Source: Paracoccus zhejiangensis (GTDB lineage Bacteria > Pseudomonadota > Alphaproteobacteria > Rhodobacterales > Rhodobacteraceae). Taken from it: a DNA stretch of 64,000 nt. The position numbers were made by a program, and so were the translations under genes. Positions 43,070-51,128 of this stretch are shown piece after piece (position 1 is the first letter of the stretch; each line of letters opens with the position of its first letter). The notes under the pieces are model-generated. The model worked only from the letters and a program-made list of their open reading frames with translations, searched no databases and was not told the DNA's origin. The DNA lies in NCBI RefSeq assembly GCF_002847445.1, contig NZ_CP025430.1:2790001-2854000 (forward strand). Reading direction: 5' to 3'.

Positions 43070-43887
43070 GTGGCCCCCTTCCTGCGCCCCCAGGCGCCCT
43101 TGGCCGGATCATACATGAAGACCGCCGCGCCAAAGAACCCCGCCAAACAGCCTAGGACCACGGTCAGAGACAGCCAGTTCACCTGCAGATAGAGGGCAAA
43201 GCGGATCAGCTCGACCGCATGGGTGAAGGGGTTGAGAGCGCAGATGTCGTGCAACAGGACCGAGCTTTCGCGCATTCGCCACAGCGGATAGAGCGCCGAG
43301 GAGGCGAAGAACATCGGAAAGATGACGAAGTTCATTACCCCGGCGAAGTTCTCGAGCTGGCGGATGGCCGAGCTGAGAAACAGCCCCATCGCCCCCAGCA
43401 TCATCCCCGACAGGACTAGCGCCGGCAGCACCGCGACATAGCCCCAGACCGGCGGGCGGATGTCCCAGAACCAGGCGATGGCGAGGAAGGTATAGACCTG
43501 GATGATCGAGACGATCACCCCGGCGACCAGTTTCGACCCCAGAAGGAACCAGCGCGGAAACGGGCTGACGAGCAGCGTCCGCATCGCCCCGGTCTCGCGG
43601 TCATAGACCATCGAGAGCGAGGATTGCATGCCGTTGAACAGCTGGATCATGGCGCAGAGGCCGGGGGTCACGTAGACCTCGTAGAGCACATAGGTCTGGT
43701 AGGGCGGCGTGATCGACATGCCCAGCACGGCCCGGAATCCGGCAGCGAAGATGAAAAGCCAGACCAAGGGCCGGACCAGCGCCGCGAGGAAGCGGCCGCG
43801 CTGGTTCACGAAGCGCAACGTCTCGCGCCGGGCGATGCCAAGGAAGGCCGTGGCCCAGGCCCGGGGCGGAAAGGCGATATCACTCAT
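43066..43887 (-). CDS. ABC-2 type permease of the PQQ-associated ABC transporter
   Basis: A 273-residue inner-membrane protein with six hydrophobic helices and the ABC-2 exporter pattern (TPGLCAMIQLFNGMQSSLSMVYDRETGAMRTLLVSPFPRW). It resembles the PedC-type permease found with PQQ-dependent alcohol dehydrogenases in pseudomonads and methylotrophs. With the adjoining ATPase it probably exports or moves an unknown compound. It is coupled by ATGA on both sides. Confidence 0.9.
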   Translation of the reverse strand: MSDIAFPPRAWATAFLGIARRETLRFVNQRGRFLAALVRPLVWLFIFAAGFRAVLGMSITPPYQTYVLYEVYVTPGLCAMIQLFNGMQSSLSMVYDRETGAMRTLLVSPFPRWFLLGSKLVAGVIVSIIQVYTFLAIAWFWDIRPPVWGYVAVLPALVLSGMMLGAMGLFLSSAIRQLENFAGVMNFVIFPMFFASSALYPLWRMRESSVLLHDICALNPFTHAVELIRFALYLQVNWLSLTVVLGCLAGFFGAAVFMYDPAKGAWGRRKGAT

Positions 43888-44606
43888 GCCGCCACGCCCG
43901 TCAGGTCGAGGAAGGATTGCGTCAGGCCCCGTTCGCCCGAGACATCCCCGGCCCTGCCGTTTTCCAGCACCTGCCCCTTGTGCAGGATGACCAGCCCGTC
44001 ATCGGGCTGGATCTCGTCAAGGATATGCGTGGCCCAGAGCGCCGAAACACCGCGCTCGGCGATCAACCGACGGGTCAAGGCCAGCACCTCGGCGCGGGAC
44101 TTCACGTCAAGACCCACGGTCGCCTCGTCCAGAAGCAGCAGATCGGGGCGGTGGATCAGGGCGCGGGCGATCTCGGCCCGGCGCTGCTGACCGCCGGACA
44201 GGGCGTTGACCCGGTCCCCGGCGCGCTCGGCCAGATCGACCTGCCTCAGCACATCACCGATGCGGCCGCGGGCCTCGGCGCGCGGAATGCCGTGCAGGCT
44301 GGCGTGATACATCAGGTTCTGCGCCACGGTCAGATCGGCATCGAGCGCGCGGCTTTGAAACACCACCCCCAGCCGCGCCAGGGCCTGCGCCGGCTGGCGG
44401 CGCAGGTCATAGCCGGCGACAGCGATGCTGCCCGAGGTATTGTTGTAAAGCCGGGTGATCAGCGAGAAAAGCGTGGTCTTGCCCGCCCCGTTCACCCCCA
44501 GAAGCGCGGTGAACCCGCCCCTCGGCACGCTCAGCGATACGTTGCGCAGGGCTTCGACCGGGCCGAAGCTGTGGCTGACATCGCTGATCTGAAGGGCCGG
44601 GGTCAT
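43884..44606 (-). CDS. ATP-binding protein of the PQQ-associated ABC transporter
   Basis: The 240-residue ATPase shows Walker A GVNGAGKTTLFSLI, signature LSGGQQRRAEIARAL, Walker B DLLLLDEATVGLDVKSR and the switch His in WATHILDE. The NGAGKTT form is characteristic of ABC-2/branched-chain-type ATPases. It drives the permease encoded four bases of overlap downstream. The substrate is unknown; the gene set recurs beside quinoprotein alcohol dehydrogenases. Confidence 0.92.
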   Translation of the reverse strand: MTPALQISDVSHSFGPVEALRNVSLSVPRGGFTALLGVNGAGKTTLFSLITRLYNNTSGSIAVAGYDLRRQPAQALARLGVVFQSRALDADLTVAQNLMYHASLHGIPRAEARGRIGDVLRQVDLAERAGDRVNALSGGQQRRAEIARALIHRPDLLLLDEATVGLDVKSRAEVLALTRRLIAERGVSALWATHILDEIQPDDGLVILHKGQVLENGRAGDVSGERGLTQSFLDLTGVAA

Positions 44607-44623
44607 GGCGCGACTATAGCGCG

Positions 44624-45196
44624 CTACTGGATATTGAACACCGCCTGTTGCGTCTCGCCGGTCGAGCCGGGGATCGACAGGGTATAGCGGCCCGGCACAA
44701 TGGCGATGAAGCTGATCCTTGCGCTGCCGGCATCGTCAAATTCGATGCTGTGCACCCCCATCGGACGGATCTCGATATCGTTGATCACGACCTCGTTGAT
44801 CCAGACGGCGCGGAAGAAATCGCCGCCCGACAGCGCCAGTTCCTGCGTGCCGTCGGCATTGATGTGGATGGTGTAGTAGCCACCCGACTTGATGGTGTAT
44901 TCACCCGAGGCGACCGGCTGCCCGGCGCTCAGCGTCAACGGCGCCAGAAGCGCGCGGTTATCGCGGGCCATGATGCCCGAGAAACCGAAGTCGTATTTCC
45001 CCGCCGCCTGCAGCACGCCCTCGCCCTCGGCAGCGGCCTCTTCTTCTTCGCCCTCCTCTTCCTCGGCTTCAGCCTCCGTCCCTTCGACGGGTTGAGCCTC
45101 GGCTTCGGTGGTTGCTTCAGGGGCGGTGGCTTCCTGCGCGGCCACGGGCAGGGCCAAGGCGGTGGAGAGGAACAGCAGGCTCAGCAATCGGGTCAC
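44624..45196 (-). CDS. Secreted protein with acidic low-complexity linker, quinoprotein cluster
   Basis: The 190-residue protein seems to start at GTG 45196, six bases after GGAG, giving a signal peptide (MTRLLSLLFLSTALALPVAA). Residues 21-60 are almost only Glu, Ala, Thr and Pro (for example EAEAEEEEGEEEEAAAEGEG). The remaining 130 residues form a beta-rich domain (KSGGYYTIHINADGTQELAL, VPGRYTLSIPGSTGETQ), perhaps cupredoxin-like, but I see no clear metal-ligand set. It is placed upstream of the ABC exporter genes and is probably co-transcribed with the beta-propeller gene before it. Function unknown. Confidence 0.82.
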   Translation of the reverse strand: MTRLLSLLFLSTALALPVAAQEATAPEATTEAEAQPVEGTEAEAEEEEGEEEEAAAEGEGVLQAAGKYDFGFSGIMARDNRALLAPLTLSAGQPVASGEYTIKSGGYYTIHINADGTQELALSGGDFFRAVWINEVVINDIEIRPMGVHSIEFDDAGSARISFIAIVPGRYTLSIPGSTGETQQAVFNIQ

Positions 45197-45224
45197 GGGG
45201 TTCTCCTTCAGAATGAATACGGAT

Positions 45225-46184
45225 CTAGTTCGGTGCGACGACCACGCCCCAGGGCTGCTGGCCAACCGGAATGGATTTGATCACCTCGCGCGCGGCCACG
45301 TCTATGACCGAAACGTCGTTGGAATTGCCGTTGGTGGTGAACAGGTATTTCTGGTCCGGCGAGAAGCCCAGCTGCCAGACGCGCTGGCCGACCAGAAGGT
45401 AATCAATCACCTCGTCGGTCTCGCCATCGATCACCGCCACCCGGTTCGCCGGGCCAAGCGCCACGAAAACGGTCTTGCCGTCCGCCGTCACCCGCGCGCC
45501 CACGGGCTGGATCGCCTCGGGCAGGACGCCGGGAATGTCAAACCCGATCTTGGTGGTGATCTGCTGTGTCGCCGGGTCGATTACGCTGACCGTGCCGCCG
45601 ATCTCGCTGGTGACGTAAAGCTTGGTCCCGGCATCGTTATACTGGGCAAAGCGGGGGCGGCTGTCGACCAGCACATTGGCGACGATCTCGAAGCTTTCGG
45701 TATCGATGAAATGCGCCATGTTTGTGGTTTCCGAGGTGTTGATGACGAACTTGCCATCCGGGCTGACGCCCATGCCCTCGGGTTCCACCCCCACCGGGAT
45801 CTCGGCCAGCACCTTGTGGGTCTGGGTGTCGACCACGGTGACCAGGTTGTCATCCTCGTTGGCGATATAGAGCGGATTGCCCGAGGGGTGCAGAACGAAC
45901 AGCTCGGGATCGGGACCCGATGGCAGGGTATGGGTCTCTTCCATCGTCTCGGGATTGAAGACCCGCACCAGGTCGTCGTCGCTGGCGCAGACATACAGTT
46001 CCTTGCCATCGGGGCTGATGGTGATGCCACGCGGGCGGTTGCCGGCGGGATAGCTGCCGATCACCTCCATCGTCTCGCTGTCGATGACGGTCACGTCATT
46101 GCCCTTTTCATTGGTCACGAAGACGCGGTTGGCCAGCGCCGGGCTGGCGGCAAGGCAGAGGGTAAGGACAAGGGCGTGTTTCAT
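45225..46184 (-). CDS. Periplasmic YVTN beta-propeller protein, PQQ-associated (copy 1)
   Basis: The 319-residue protein has a signal peptide (MKHALVLTLCLAASPALA) followed by a seven-bladed propeller of about 42-residue repeats such as NEKGNDVTVIDSETMEVIGSYPAGNRPRGITISPDGKELYV. This matches the beta-propeller proteins recurring with PQQ-dependent catabolism. The start at 46184 follows GAGG by seven bases. It may act as a binding scaffold or electron-transfer partner in the periplasm; no catalytic residue is evident. A second, shorter relative lies at 48114. Confidence 0.9.
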   Translation of the reverse strand: MKHALVLTLCLAASPALANRVFVTNEKGNDVTVIDSETMEVIGSYPAGNRPRGITISPDGKELYVCASDDDLVRVFNPETMEETHTLPSGPDPELFVLHPSGNPLYIANEDDNLVTVVDTQTHKVLAEIPVGVEPEGMGVSPDGKFVINTSETTNMAHFIDTESFEIVANVLVDSRPRFAQYNDAGTKLYVTSEIGGTVSVIDPATQQITTKIGFDIPGVLPEAIQPVGARVTADGKTVFVALGPANRVAVIDGETDEVIDYLLVGQRVWQLGFSPDQKYLFTTNGNSNDVSVIDVAAREVIKSIPVGQQPWGVVVAPN

Positions 46185-46192
46185 GGCAAACC

Positions 46193-47383
46193 TCAGAACG
46201 AGCATTCGGTTTCGGGGCGGTCGATCCCCAGCGTATCCAGCGCGCTGGTCTGGTGCAGGAACTGGTCCTGCGGGCTGACGCTGGCCATCAACAGGCCGGT
46301 GGTCAGCAGGATCGGCTGGCGCAGCTGGTGATCCCAGTCGCGGACGGTCAGTTTCTGGCCCTTGAATCCGGCCACGTCGAAATCGGGCGACAGGATGAAC
46401 TCTTTCAGCACCGCCGGATCGGCGGATTGCTGGCGCGTCGCCGCCTCGCCGATGATCCTCAGCGCCAGCCAGGCCTGGTAATCGGCCTCGCGCATCTGCC
46501 GGCCGGCCAGTTTCTCGAAGCGGTTCTGGAACTGGGTCGCGCCCCAGGCTTCCATCGCCGGATGCCAGCTGCGCGGCACCAGCCCGGCCGAGCCCGCCAC
46601 CGGGCGTGGGTCCCAGGTCTGGTAGGGCAGGTAGGCGGCGAAGATGTCGGCCTCGTCGGCGGCGATCACTGCGTCATGTTCCGGTGCGCGCTGGGTAAAG
46701 ACCGGCATCTGCTTTTGCACCTGAACATGGCCGGAATCGGTGCGCCTAGCGCCGCCGGTATCCTCATAGACCCGTTCCTCGACGATCTTGGCGCCGAATT
46801 TCGTCGCGGCGCGCTGGAAGGCCTGCGCCAGATCCTCGTCCTGCGGGTGGCTGCCCTTGATCAGGAACCAGTTCTGCCACTGTTTCCACACCAGGAACTG
46901 CGCCAGACCATCGGCGATCATGGCGTGGCTCGGCGCGACATGGACGGTGTTGAAGCGGCAATCGGCGCCGCGCAGGTTGTCGCCCCGCGCCAGCGCATTC
47001 AGGATCAACGCCCGGTCGCCCGCCTGATCGGCCAGCGCCAGCGTCGTCGGGTCATCAGCCAGCACCACGACGAACTGGATGCCCTCACCGATCAGCTTGT
47101 CCAGTTCCGCCGCCGCCGTCTCGGGCGTGGCGGCCACTTCGACGGCCTCGAAATCCTGCCCCATGAAGCGACCGGTGGTGTCATTATCCTCTATCGCCAG
47201 CCGCGCCCCGGCAAAGCCCAGATCCTCGGTCGGCAATTCCAGCCGGGAAATCGGCGGCAAGCCGGGATTGTCCACCCGCAACACCGCCGAGCGGATCAGA
47301 ACCGGTTCTGCTGCCTGCTGGGCCACAGCAGGCAGCGCGAACCCGGCCAACCCCGCCAAAAGTATGATGATTCTCTGAAACAT
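46193..47383 (-). CDS. Periplasmic substrate-binding-like protein of the PQQ alcohol dehydrogenase system
   Basis: This 396-residue protein starts MFQRIIILLAGLAGFALPAVA (signal peptide) after GGGGAGGGG. It has a Leu/Ile/Val-binding-protein-like fold: VVLADDPTTLALADQAGDRALILNALARGDNLRG, then SHAMIADGLAQFLVWKQWQNW. It resembles the binding-protein-like component named for PQQ-dependent alcohol dehydrogenase systems. Unlike a normal importer component it accompanies an ABC-2 exporter, so its partner is unclear. It ends eight bases before the propeller gene. The 176 bases to the divergent mxaD-like gene form the shared promoter region, in which I saw no clear operator. Confidence 0.88.
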   Translation of the reverse strand: MFQRIIILLAGLAGFALPAVAQQAAEPVLIRSAVLRVDNPGLPPISRLELPTEDLGFAGARLAIEDNDTTGRFMGQDFEAVEVAATPETAAAELDKLIGEGIQFVVVLADDPTTLALADQAGDRALILNALARGDNLRGADCRFNTVHVAPSHAMIADGLAQFLVWKQWQNWFLIKGSHPQDEDLAQAFQRAATKFGAKIVEERVYEDTGGARRTDSGHVQVQKQMPVFTQRAPEHDAVIAADEADIFAAYLPYQTWDPRPVAGSAGLVPRSWHPAMEAWGATQFQNRFEKLAGRQMREADYQAWLALRIIGEAATRQQSADPAVLKEFILSPDFDVAGFKGQKLTVRDWDHQLRQPILLTTGLLMASVSPQDQFLHQTSALDTLGIDRPETECSF

Positions 47384-47559
47384 CAGGCCCCTCCCCGAAC
47401 TATGGTGTCTGGCACAGGGGGCTTGTGACAAGCCTGCAATCGTTCCCGGGCTGCTCGGGAATGTTTGGCTCATCCCTTTGTCGGATGGACGCGCCAAGAC
47501 GCTGCGCGCATCCTGCGGCGCAGGACATTCGCCCGAAGTGAGTGGGAGGAACAATCACG

Positions 47560-48117
47560 ATGATGGCAAGAATTGCGGCGCTGGCCGCGGGAATCGTCTT
47601 CGCGGCGGCAACGGTGGCGGGCGCGCATGGCCCGTCTCGGCTGAAAACCGAATTGTCGGTGGTACTCGATGCCACGCCCGACGAGGTCTGGGCAGCCATC
47701 GGCAATTTTGGCGACATGAGCTGGCATCCGGCCGTCGCCTCGACCGAGATGGTGCCCGAGGGCGCGCCGGCGGATGTCCCGGATGAATCGACCCGGGTGC
47801 TGCATCTGAAGGCCGACAGCGGCGATCCGACCATCACCGAGCAGCTGATGGCGGTGAATCCCGAAAAGCGCAGCTACAAGTACATGATCACCGAGGTCGC
47901 GGTCGAGGTTCTGCCGGTAACCAACTATTCCTCGACGCTGCAGGTCAACGACAAGGACGGCAAGGCCGAGGTGGTCTGGAAGGGCGGCTTCTATCGCGGC
48001 TTCCCGAATAACGATCCGCCTGCCGGCCAGACCGATGACGATGCGACCGCGGCGGTGACCAGCGTTTATCAGGCCGGGCTGGATGCCCTGGCCGAGAAGT
48101 TCGGCAAGGTCGAATGA
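47560..48117 (+). CDS. mxaD: MxaD-like periplasmic SRPBCC protein
   Basis: The 185-residue product has a signal peptide (MMARIAALAAGIVFAAATVAGA) and a START/SRPBCC domain (SVVLDATPDEVWAAIGNFGDMSWHPAVASTEM). This is the pattern of MxaD, known to help electron transfer between methanol dehydrogenase and its cytochrome in Methylobacterium. GGGAGGA lies nine bases before the chosen ATG. It overlaps the next propeller gene by ATGA. The symbol reflects resemblance; with xoxF here rather than mxaF it may serve XoxF. Confidence 0.82.
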   Translation: MMARIAALAAGIVFAAATVAGAHGPSRLKTELSVVLDATPDEVWAAIGNFGDMSWHPAVASTEMVPEGAPADVPDESTRVLHLKADSGDPTITEQLMAVNPEKRSYKYMITEVAVEVLPVTNYSSTLQVNDKDGKAEVVWKGGFYRGFPNNDPPAGQTDDDATAAVTSVYQAGLDALAEKFGKVE

Positions 48118-49049
48118 TCCGGGCGGCGCTGGCCGCCCTTGCGCTAGCCGCCCCGGCCGCACTGGCCGGGGATCTGGCCTTCGTAACCTCGCAGAACGGC
48201 AACGCGGTCAGCGTGATCGACCTGACCCGGCGCGAGGTGATCGCAACAACGACCATCGAGGGCGCGCCTGCGCCGGTCGCCTATGACCCCGCCACCGCCC
48301 GGGCCTTCGTCATCTCGGCCGATACCGGGCGGCTGACCGTGCTGGACGAATCCGGTGCCATCACCGGTACGCTGGATCTCGGCGAGGGTGCCTTTGGCAT
48401 CGCCACCGGGCCGCAGGGCGCGGTCTATGTCGCCGACTGGTATGGCGGGCGGCTGATGCGCCTCGGGGTGGATCTCGAGACGCTGTGGCAGGCCGAAACC
48501 GGGGCCGCGCCCGCCGGTATCGCCGTCAGCCCGGATGGCGCGCTGGTGGCGACGGCGGATCGCGATGCCGATGCGGTCAGCATTTTCGAGGCCGCCAGCG
48601 GCAAGCGGCTGCATCAGGTCAAGACCGCCGGACCGCATCCCTTTGGAATCACCTGGCATGGAGGGCGTATCTGGACCGCCGACGTGCAGGGCGACAGCCT
48701 GTCGATGATCGACCCGGTGGCCGGCAAGCTGACGGGCAGCCTGCCGACCGGCAGCCATCCCTATGCCGTTGCCTTTGCCGGCGGGCGGGGCTTTGTCACC
48801 GATCAGTATGGCTCGACGGTCACCGTCTTCGATCCCGAGGCGCTGACCGTCATCGACACGGTTGCCACCGGCGACTATCCCGAGGGCATCGCCCCCCTGC
48901 CCGATGGCAGCGGCGTGGCGGTGGCGAACTGGGACAGCGATACCTTGCAGATCATCGATGCGACGACGCTGCAGGTGACCGCCGAGATCGATCTGCCCGC
49001 CGGTCCCCGCGCCTTCGGCAGCTTCACGGGTCGGCAGGTTCAGCCTTGA
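48114..49049 (+). CDS. Periplasmic YVTN beta-propeller protein, PQQ-associated (copy 2)
   Basis: A 311-residue propeller protein with a short signal peptide (MIRAALAALALAAPAALA) and repeats like FVTSQNGNAVSVIDLTRREVIATTTIEGAPAPVAYDP. It has the same general build as the protein at 45225-46184 but is clearly diverged, so the two are paralogues rather than a recent duplication. It is translationally coupled to mxaD. Its last 26 bases overlap the convergent rhodanese-like gene. Confidence 0.9.
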   Translation: MIRAALAALALAAPAALAGDLAFVTSQNGNAVSVIDLTRREVIATTTIEGAPAPVAYDPATARAFVISADTGRLTVLDESGAITGTLDLGEGAFGIATGPQGAVYVADWYGGRLMRLGVDLETLWQAETGAAPAGIAVSPDGALVATADRDADAVSIFEAASGKRLHQVKTAGPHPFGITWHGGRIWTADVQGDSLSMIDPVAGKLTGSLPTGSHPYAVAFAGGRGFVTDQYGSTVTVFDPEALTVIDTVATGDYPEGIAPLPDGSGVAVANWDSDTLQIIDATTLQVTAEIDLPAGPRAFGSFTGRQVQP

Positions 49050-49563
49050 CCAGATCGGCGCCCAGCGCCGCCTGCCATCCATCGGTGCCCTCGGGGAACC
49101 AGCGCACGCCGGTATAGCCCCAGGACAGCGCGCGCTTGGCGGCGTTCCAGCTCATCCAGCAATCGGCGCGGCAGAAGATGACCACGGGCGCGGTCTTGTC
49201 GCCGCCCGTCGCCCGCTCCAACCCGACCTCAAGCCGCGCCTTCTCGGCATCGGACTGGCGTTCATAGCCGGTATCCCACAGCCACAACGCGCCCGGGATG
49301 GTGTCATGGCGCGGCTCGCGCCAGATCGTGCCCTCGGGCAGACCCTCGGGTTTGCGGGTTCGGGGATAGACATCGATGAAAGCCACGCCCTGATCGTGCA
49401 GTGCGATGGCCATATCGGCATCGATGGTCTCGGCGCCCTTCAACCGGTCGGGAACCTTGGCGTTATAGGGCTCGCCCCGGTAAATCTCGAACCCCGATGT
49501 TTGCGCAAGGGCCGGTTGAGCCAGCGCCGCCACCAGACCAAGGATGGCAGCGCGCAGGATCAA
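49024..49563 (-). CDS. Periplasmic rhodanese-like CxxxCW-motif protein, PQQ-associated
   Basis: The 179-residue protein has a signal peptide (MILRAAILGLVAALAQPALA) and a rhodanese-like fold with VVIFCRADCWMSWNAAKRALSWGY. Cys131 and Cys135 precede Trp136. This resembles the proteins named for PQQ-dependent catabolism and a Cys-Trp motif, thought to bind a redox cofactor or sulphur. The start is TTG, overlapping the xoxJ stop (TTGA), with AAGGA eight bases upstream. It ends the xoxFGJ operon. Confidence 0.86.
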   Translation of the reverse strand: MILRAAILGLVAALAQPALAQTSGFEIYRGEPYNAKVPDRLKGAETIDADMAIALHDQGVAFIDVYPRTRKPEGLPEGTIWREPRHDTIPGALWLWDTGYERQSDAEKARLEVGLERATGGDKTAPVVIFCRADCWMSWNAAKRALSWGYTGVRWFPEGTDGWQAALGADLVKAEPADP

Positions 49564-50372
49564 TTCAGCAGTTCCTTGCCGTAGTCATCGACCAGCGGCA
49601 CGCCGGCCTCGGCCAGGATGGCGTTGATCTGGTCCTGATTGCGCCGGATCAGGCTGTTCAGCTCGCGCTTCCATTCCTGTTCCGGCAGGCGCACGCCCAT
49701 GGTGATGCGGTAGAACATCCTCGGGCTGGCGGTTTCCTTCAAGAGCGGGGTGAACTGCAGCTCGGGATCGGCCTTGACCTGCGGTCCGGCCAGCGGACCC
49801 CACAGCACAGCCGCGTCCAGCGTGCCGTCCTTGACCCCTCGGATCATATCGCCCACCGGGTCCTCGACCCGCCGGTCCACGGTCAGGTCACCACCGCGCA
49901 GGTCCTTGGCCAGCCCCGCCCGCGCCATGATCGTCGCCGGCGGCGTGCCGGCAATGACGCCAAGCTCGTGATCCTTCAGCGCCGGGTCGGCCAGATGGTC
50001 GACCGAGGCCAGGTCGCCATCCTTGCGGGTCACGATGCCATAGATCGAGGTGTAGTAATGGTTGGTGTTCTGCACCAGCTCGTCGCCCTGAGCATAGCCC
50101 ATGACCACGTCGCATTCCCCCGCCTGCAGCGTCTTGCGGATGAAGCCGGTACCCGACGGGAACCAGGTATAGGTCACCGGCAGGTTCAGCAGCTGACCGA
50201 AAAACTCGGCCAGCTTGTTCTCGAATCCCGATCCATCCTCGGCGGACATCGGCTTCATCGCCGGATCGGCGCAGACCCGGAACGCGGTGGTCGAGCGCAG
50301 GTCAGCGACCTGCGCCGCCGCCGGGCTGGCGACGGCACAGATGAGGGTCAGGGCAAGGACTGCGCCGCGCAT
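49560..50372 (-). CDS. xoxJ: Quinoprotein-associated periplasmic binding protein XoxJ
   Basis: This 270-residue periplasmic protein (signal MRGAVLALTLICAVASPAAA) has a family 3 binding-protein fold: FRVCADPAMKPMSAEDGSGFENKLAEFFG and GECDVVMGYAQGDELVQNTNHYY. It corresponds to XoxJ/MxaJ, implicated in activation or maturation of the methanol dehydrogenase. Its ATG overlaps the xoxG stop (TGATG), the usual xoxF-xoxG-xoxJ order. Confidence 0.93.
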   Translation of the reverse strand: MRGAVLALTLICAVASPAAAQVADLRSTTAFRVCADPAMKPMSAEDGSGFENKLAEFFGQLLNLPVTYTWFPSGTGFIRKTLQAGECDVVMGYAQGDELVQNTNHYYTSIYGIVTRKDGDLASVDHLADPALKDHELGVIAGTPPATIMARAGLAKDLRGGDLTVDRRVEDPVGDMIRGVKDGTLDAAVLWGPLAGPQVKADPELQFTPLLKETASPRMFYRITMGVRLPEQEWKRELNSLIRRNQDQINAILAEAGVPLVDDYGKELLN

Positions 50373-51019
50373 CAGCCGTTCATACAGGAATCTTCCTGCG
50401 CCGTGAATTCCGGGGACTTGTCGGCCTTCTTGGCAGGACGGCCACGCGCGATCGAGTCGGTGCCGCGGACCAGCAGGTAGACATAGATGTCGTCGATATA
50501 GCACCAGACGTTCTTGTTGGTGGCAAAGGCCGGCATCACCTGGTTCGCAGCGGCGTTCACCTCTTTCTTGCCCGAGGCAACGATCTCCTGGAAGTCGTAA
50601 TAGTCCATCTTCAGCACCGAATCCTTCAGCGCCGGTGCATAGGTCGAGCCTTCTCCATCGGGACCGTGGCAGACATGGCATTCCGCGTGATAGCGGCGAT
50701 AGCCCGAGAAGACCGCGTAATCGACCACGTCATCGTCGATCTTGAAGGTCGGGATGCCCTCGGCGTTGTACCAGCGGCCGTTCTCCATGTAGTCGGCGGT
50801 GATGTCCATGCCATTGGGCAGGATGTGATTGCCTTCGGCCGTCACCTCGGCACCCGGTTCGGTTTCCGTGGGCGGCGGCACCGCGTCTGCGGCGGCAGCC
50901 TCTGCCTCGGGGGCAGCCTCGGCGGGCGTGGTCTCTGTCGTGCCACTGGTCTGGGCGAGCGCCGGGCCGGCCATGACCAGCCCAAGCGCCATGAGGGCGA
51001 GCGGACCTGTAATCTGCAT
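50372..51019 (-). CDS. xoxG: Cytochrome c-L-type XoxG (c-553i-like)
   Basis: The 215-residue periplasmic monohaem cytochrome accepts electrons from XoxF. After the signal peptide (MQITGPLALMALGLVMAGPALA) comes an Ala/Pro/Glu/Thr-rich linker, residues about 24-62. The haem motif is CHVCH (Cys114, Cys117, His118), and Met162 in NQVMPAF is a likely axial ligand. The sequence resembles Paracoccus cytochrome c553i (CycB). It is preceded by GAGGAGG and separated from xoxF by a terminator-like hairpin. Confidence 0.93.
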   Translation of the reverse strand: MQITGPLALMALGLVMAGPALAQTSGTTETTPAEAAPEAEAAAADAVPPPTETEPGAEVTAEGNHILPNGMDITADYMENGRWYNAEGIPTFKIDDDVVDYAVFSGYRRYHAECHVCHGPDGEGSTYAPALKDSVLKMDYYDFQEIVASGKKEVNAAANQVMPAFATNKNVWCYIDDIYVYLLVRGTDSIARGRPAKKADKSPEFTAQEDSCMNG

Positions 51020-51056
51020 GTGGGGTTTCCTCCTCAAACCGTTCACATCCTTTCAG

Positions 51057-51091
51057 CGAAAAGCCACCCCAAGCATAACCTCGGGGTGGCT
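51057..51091 (-). terminator. Terminator-type hairpin between xoxF and xoxG
   Basis: AGCCACCCC (51062-51070) pairs perfectly with GGGGTGGCT (51083-51091) around a 12-base loop, and in the minus-strand RNA a TTTT run follows. It lies 37 bases after the xoxF stop. It would terminate part of the transcripts, leaving more xoxF than xoxGJ mRNA. Confidence 0.75.
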
Positions 51092-51128
51092 CTTGTAGAG
51101 ATCAATCTTGGTCTGACGGACCAAAGTC

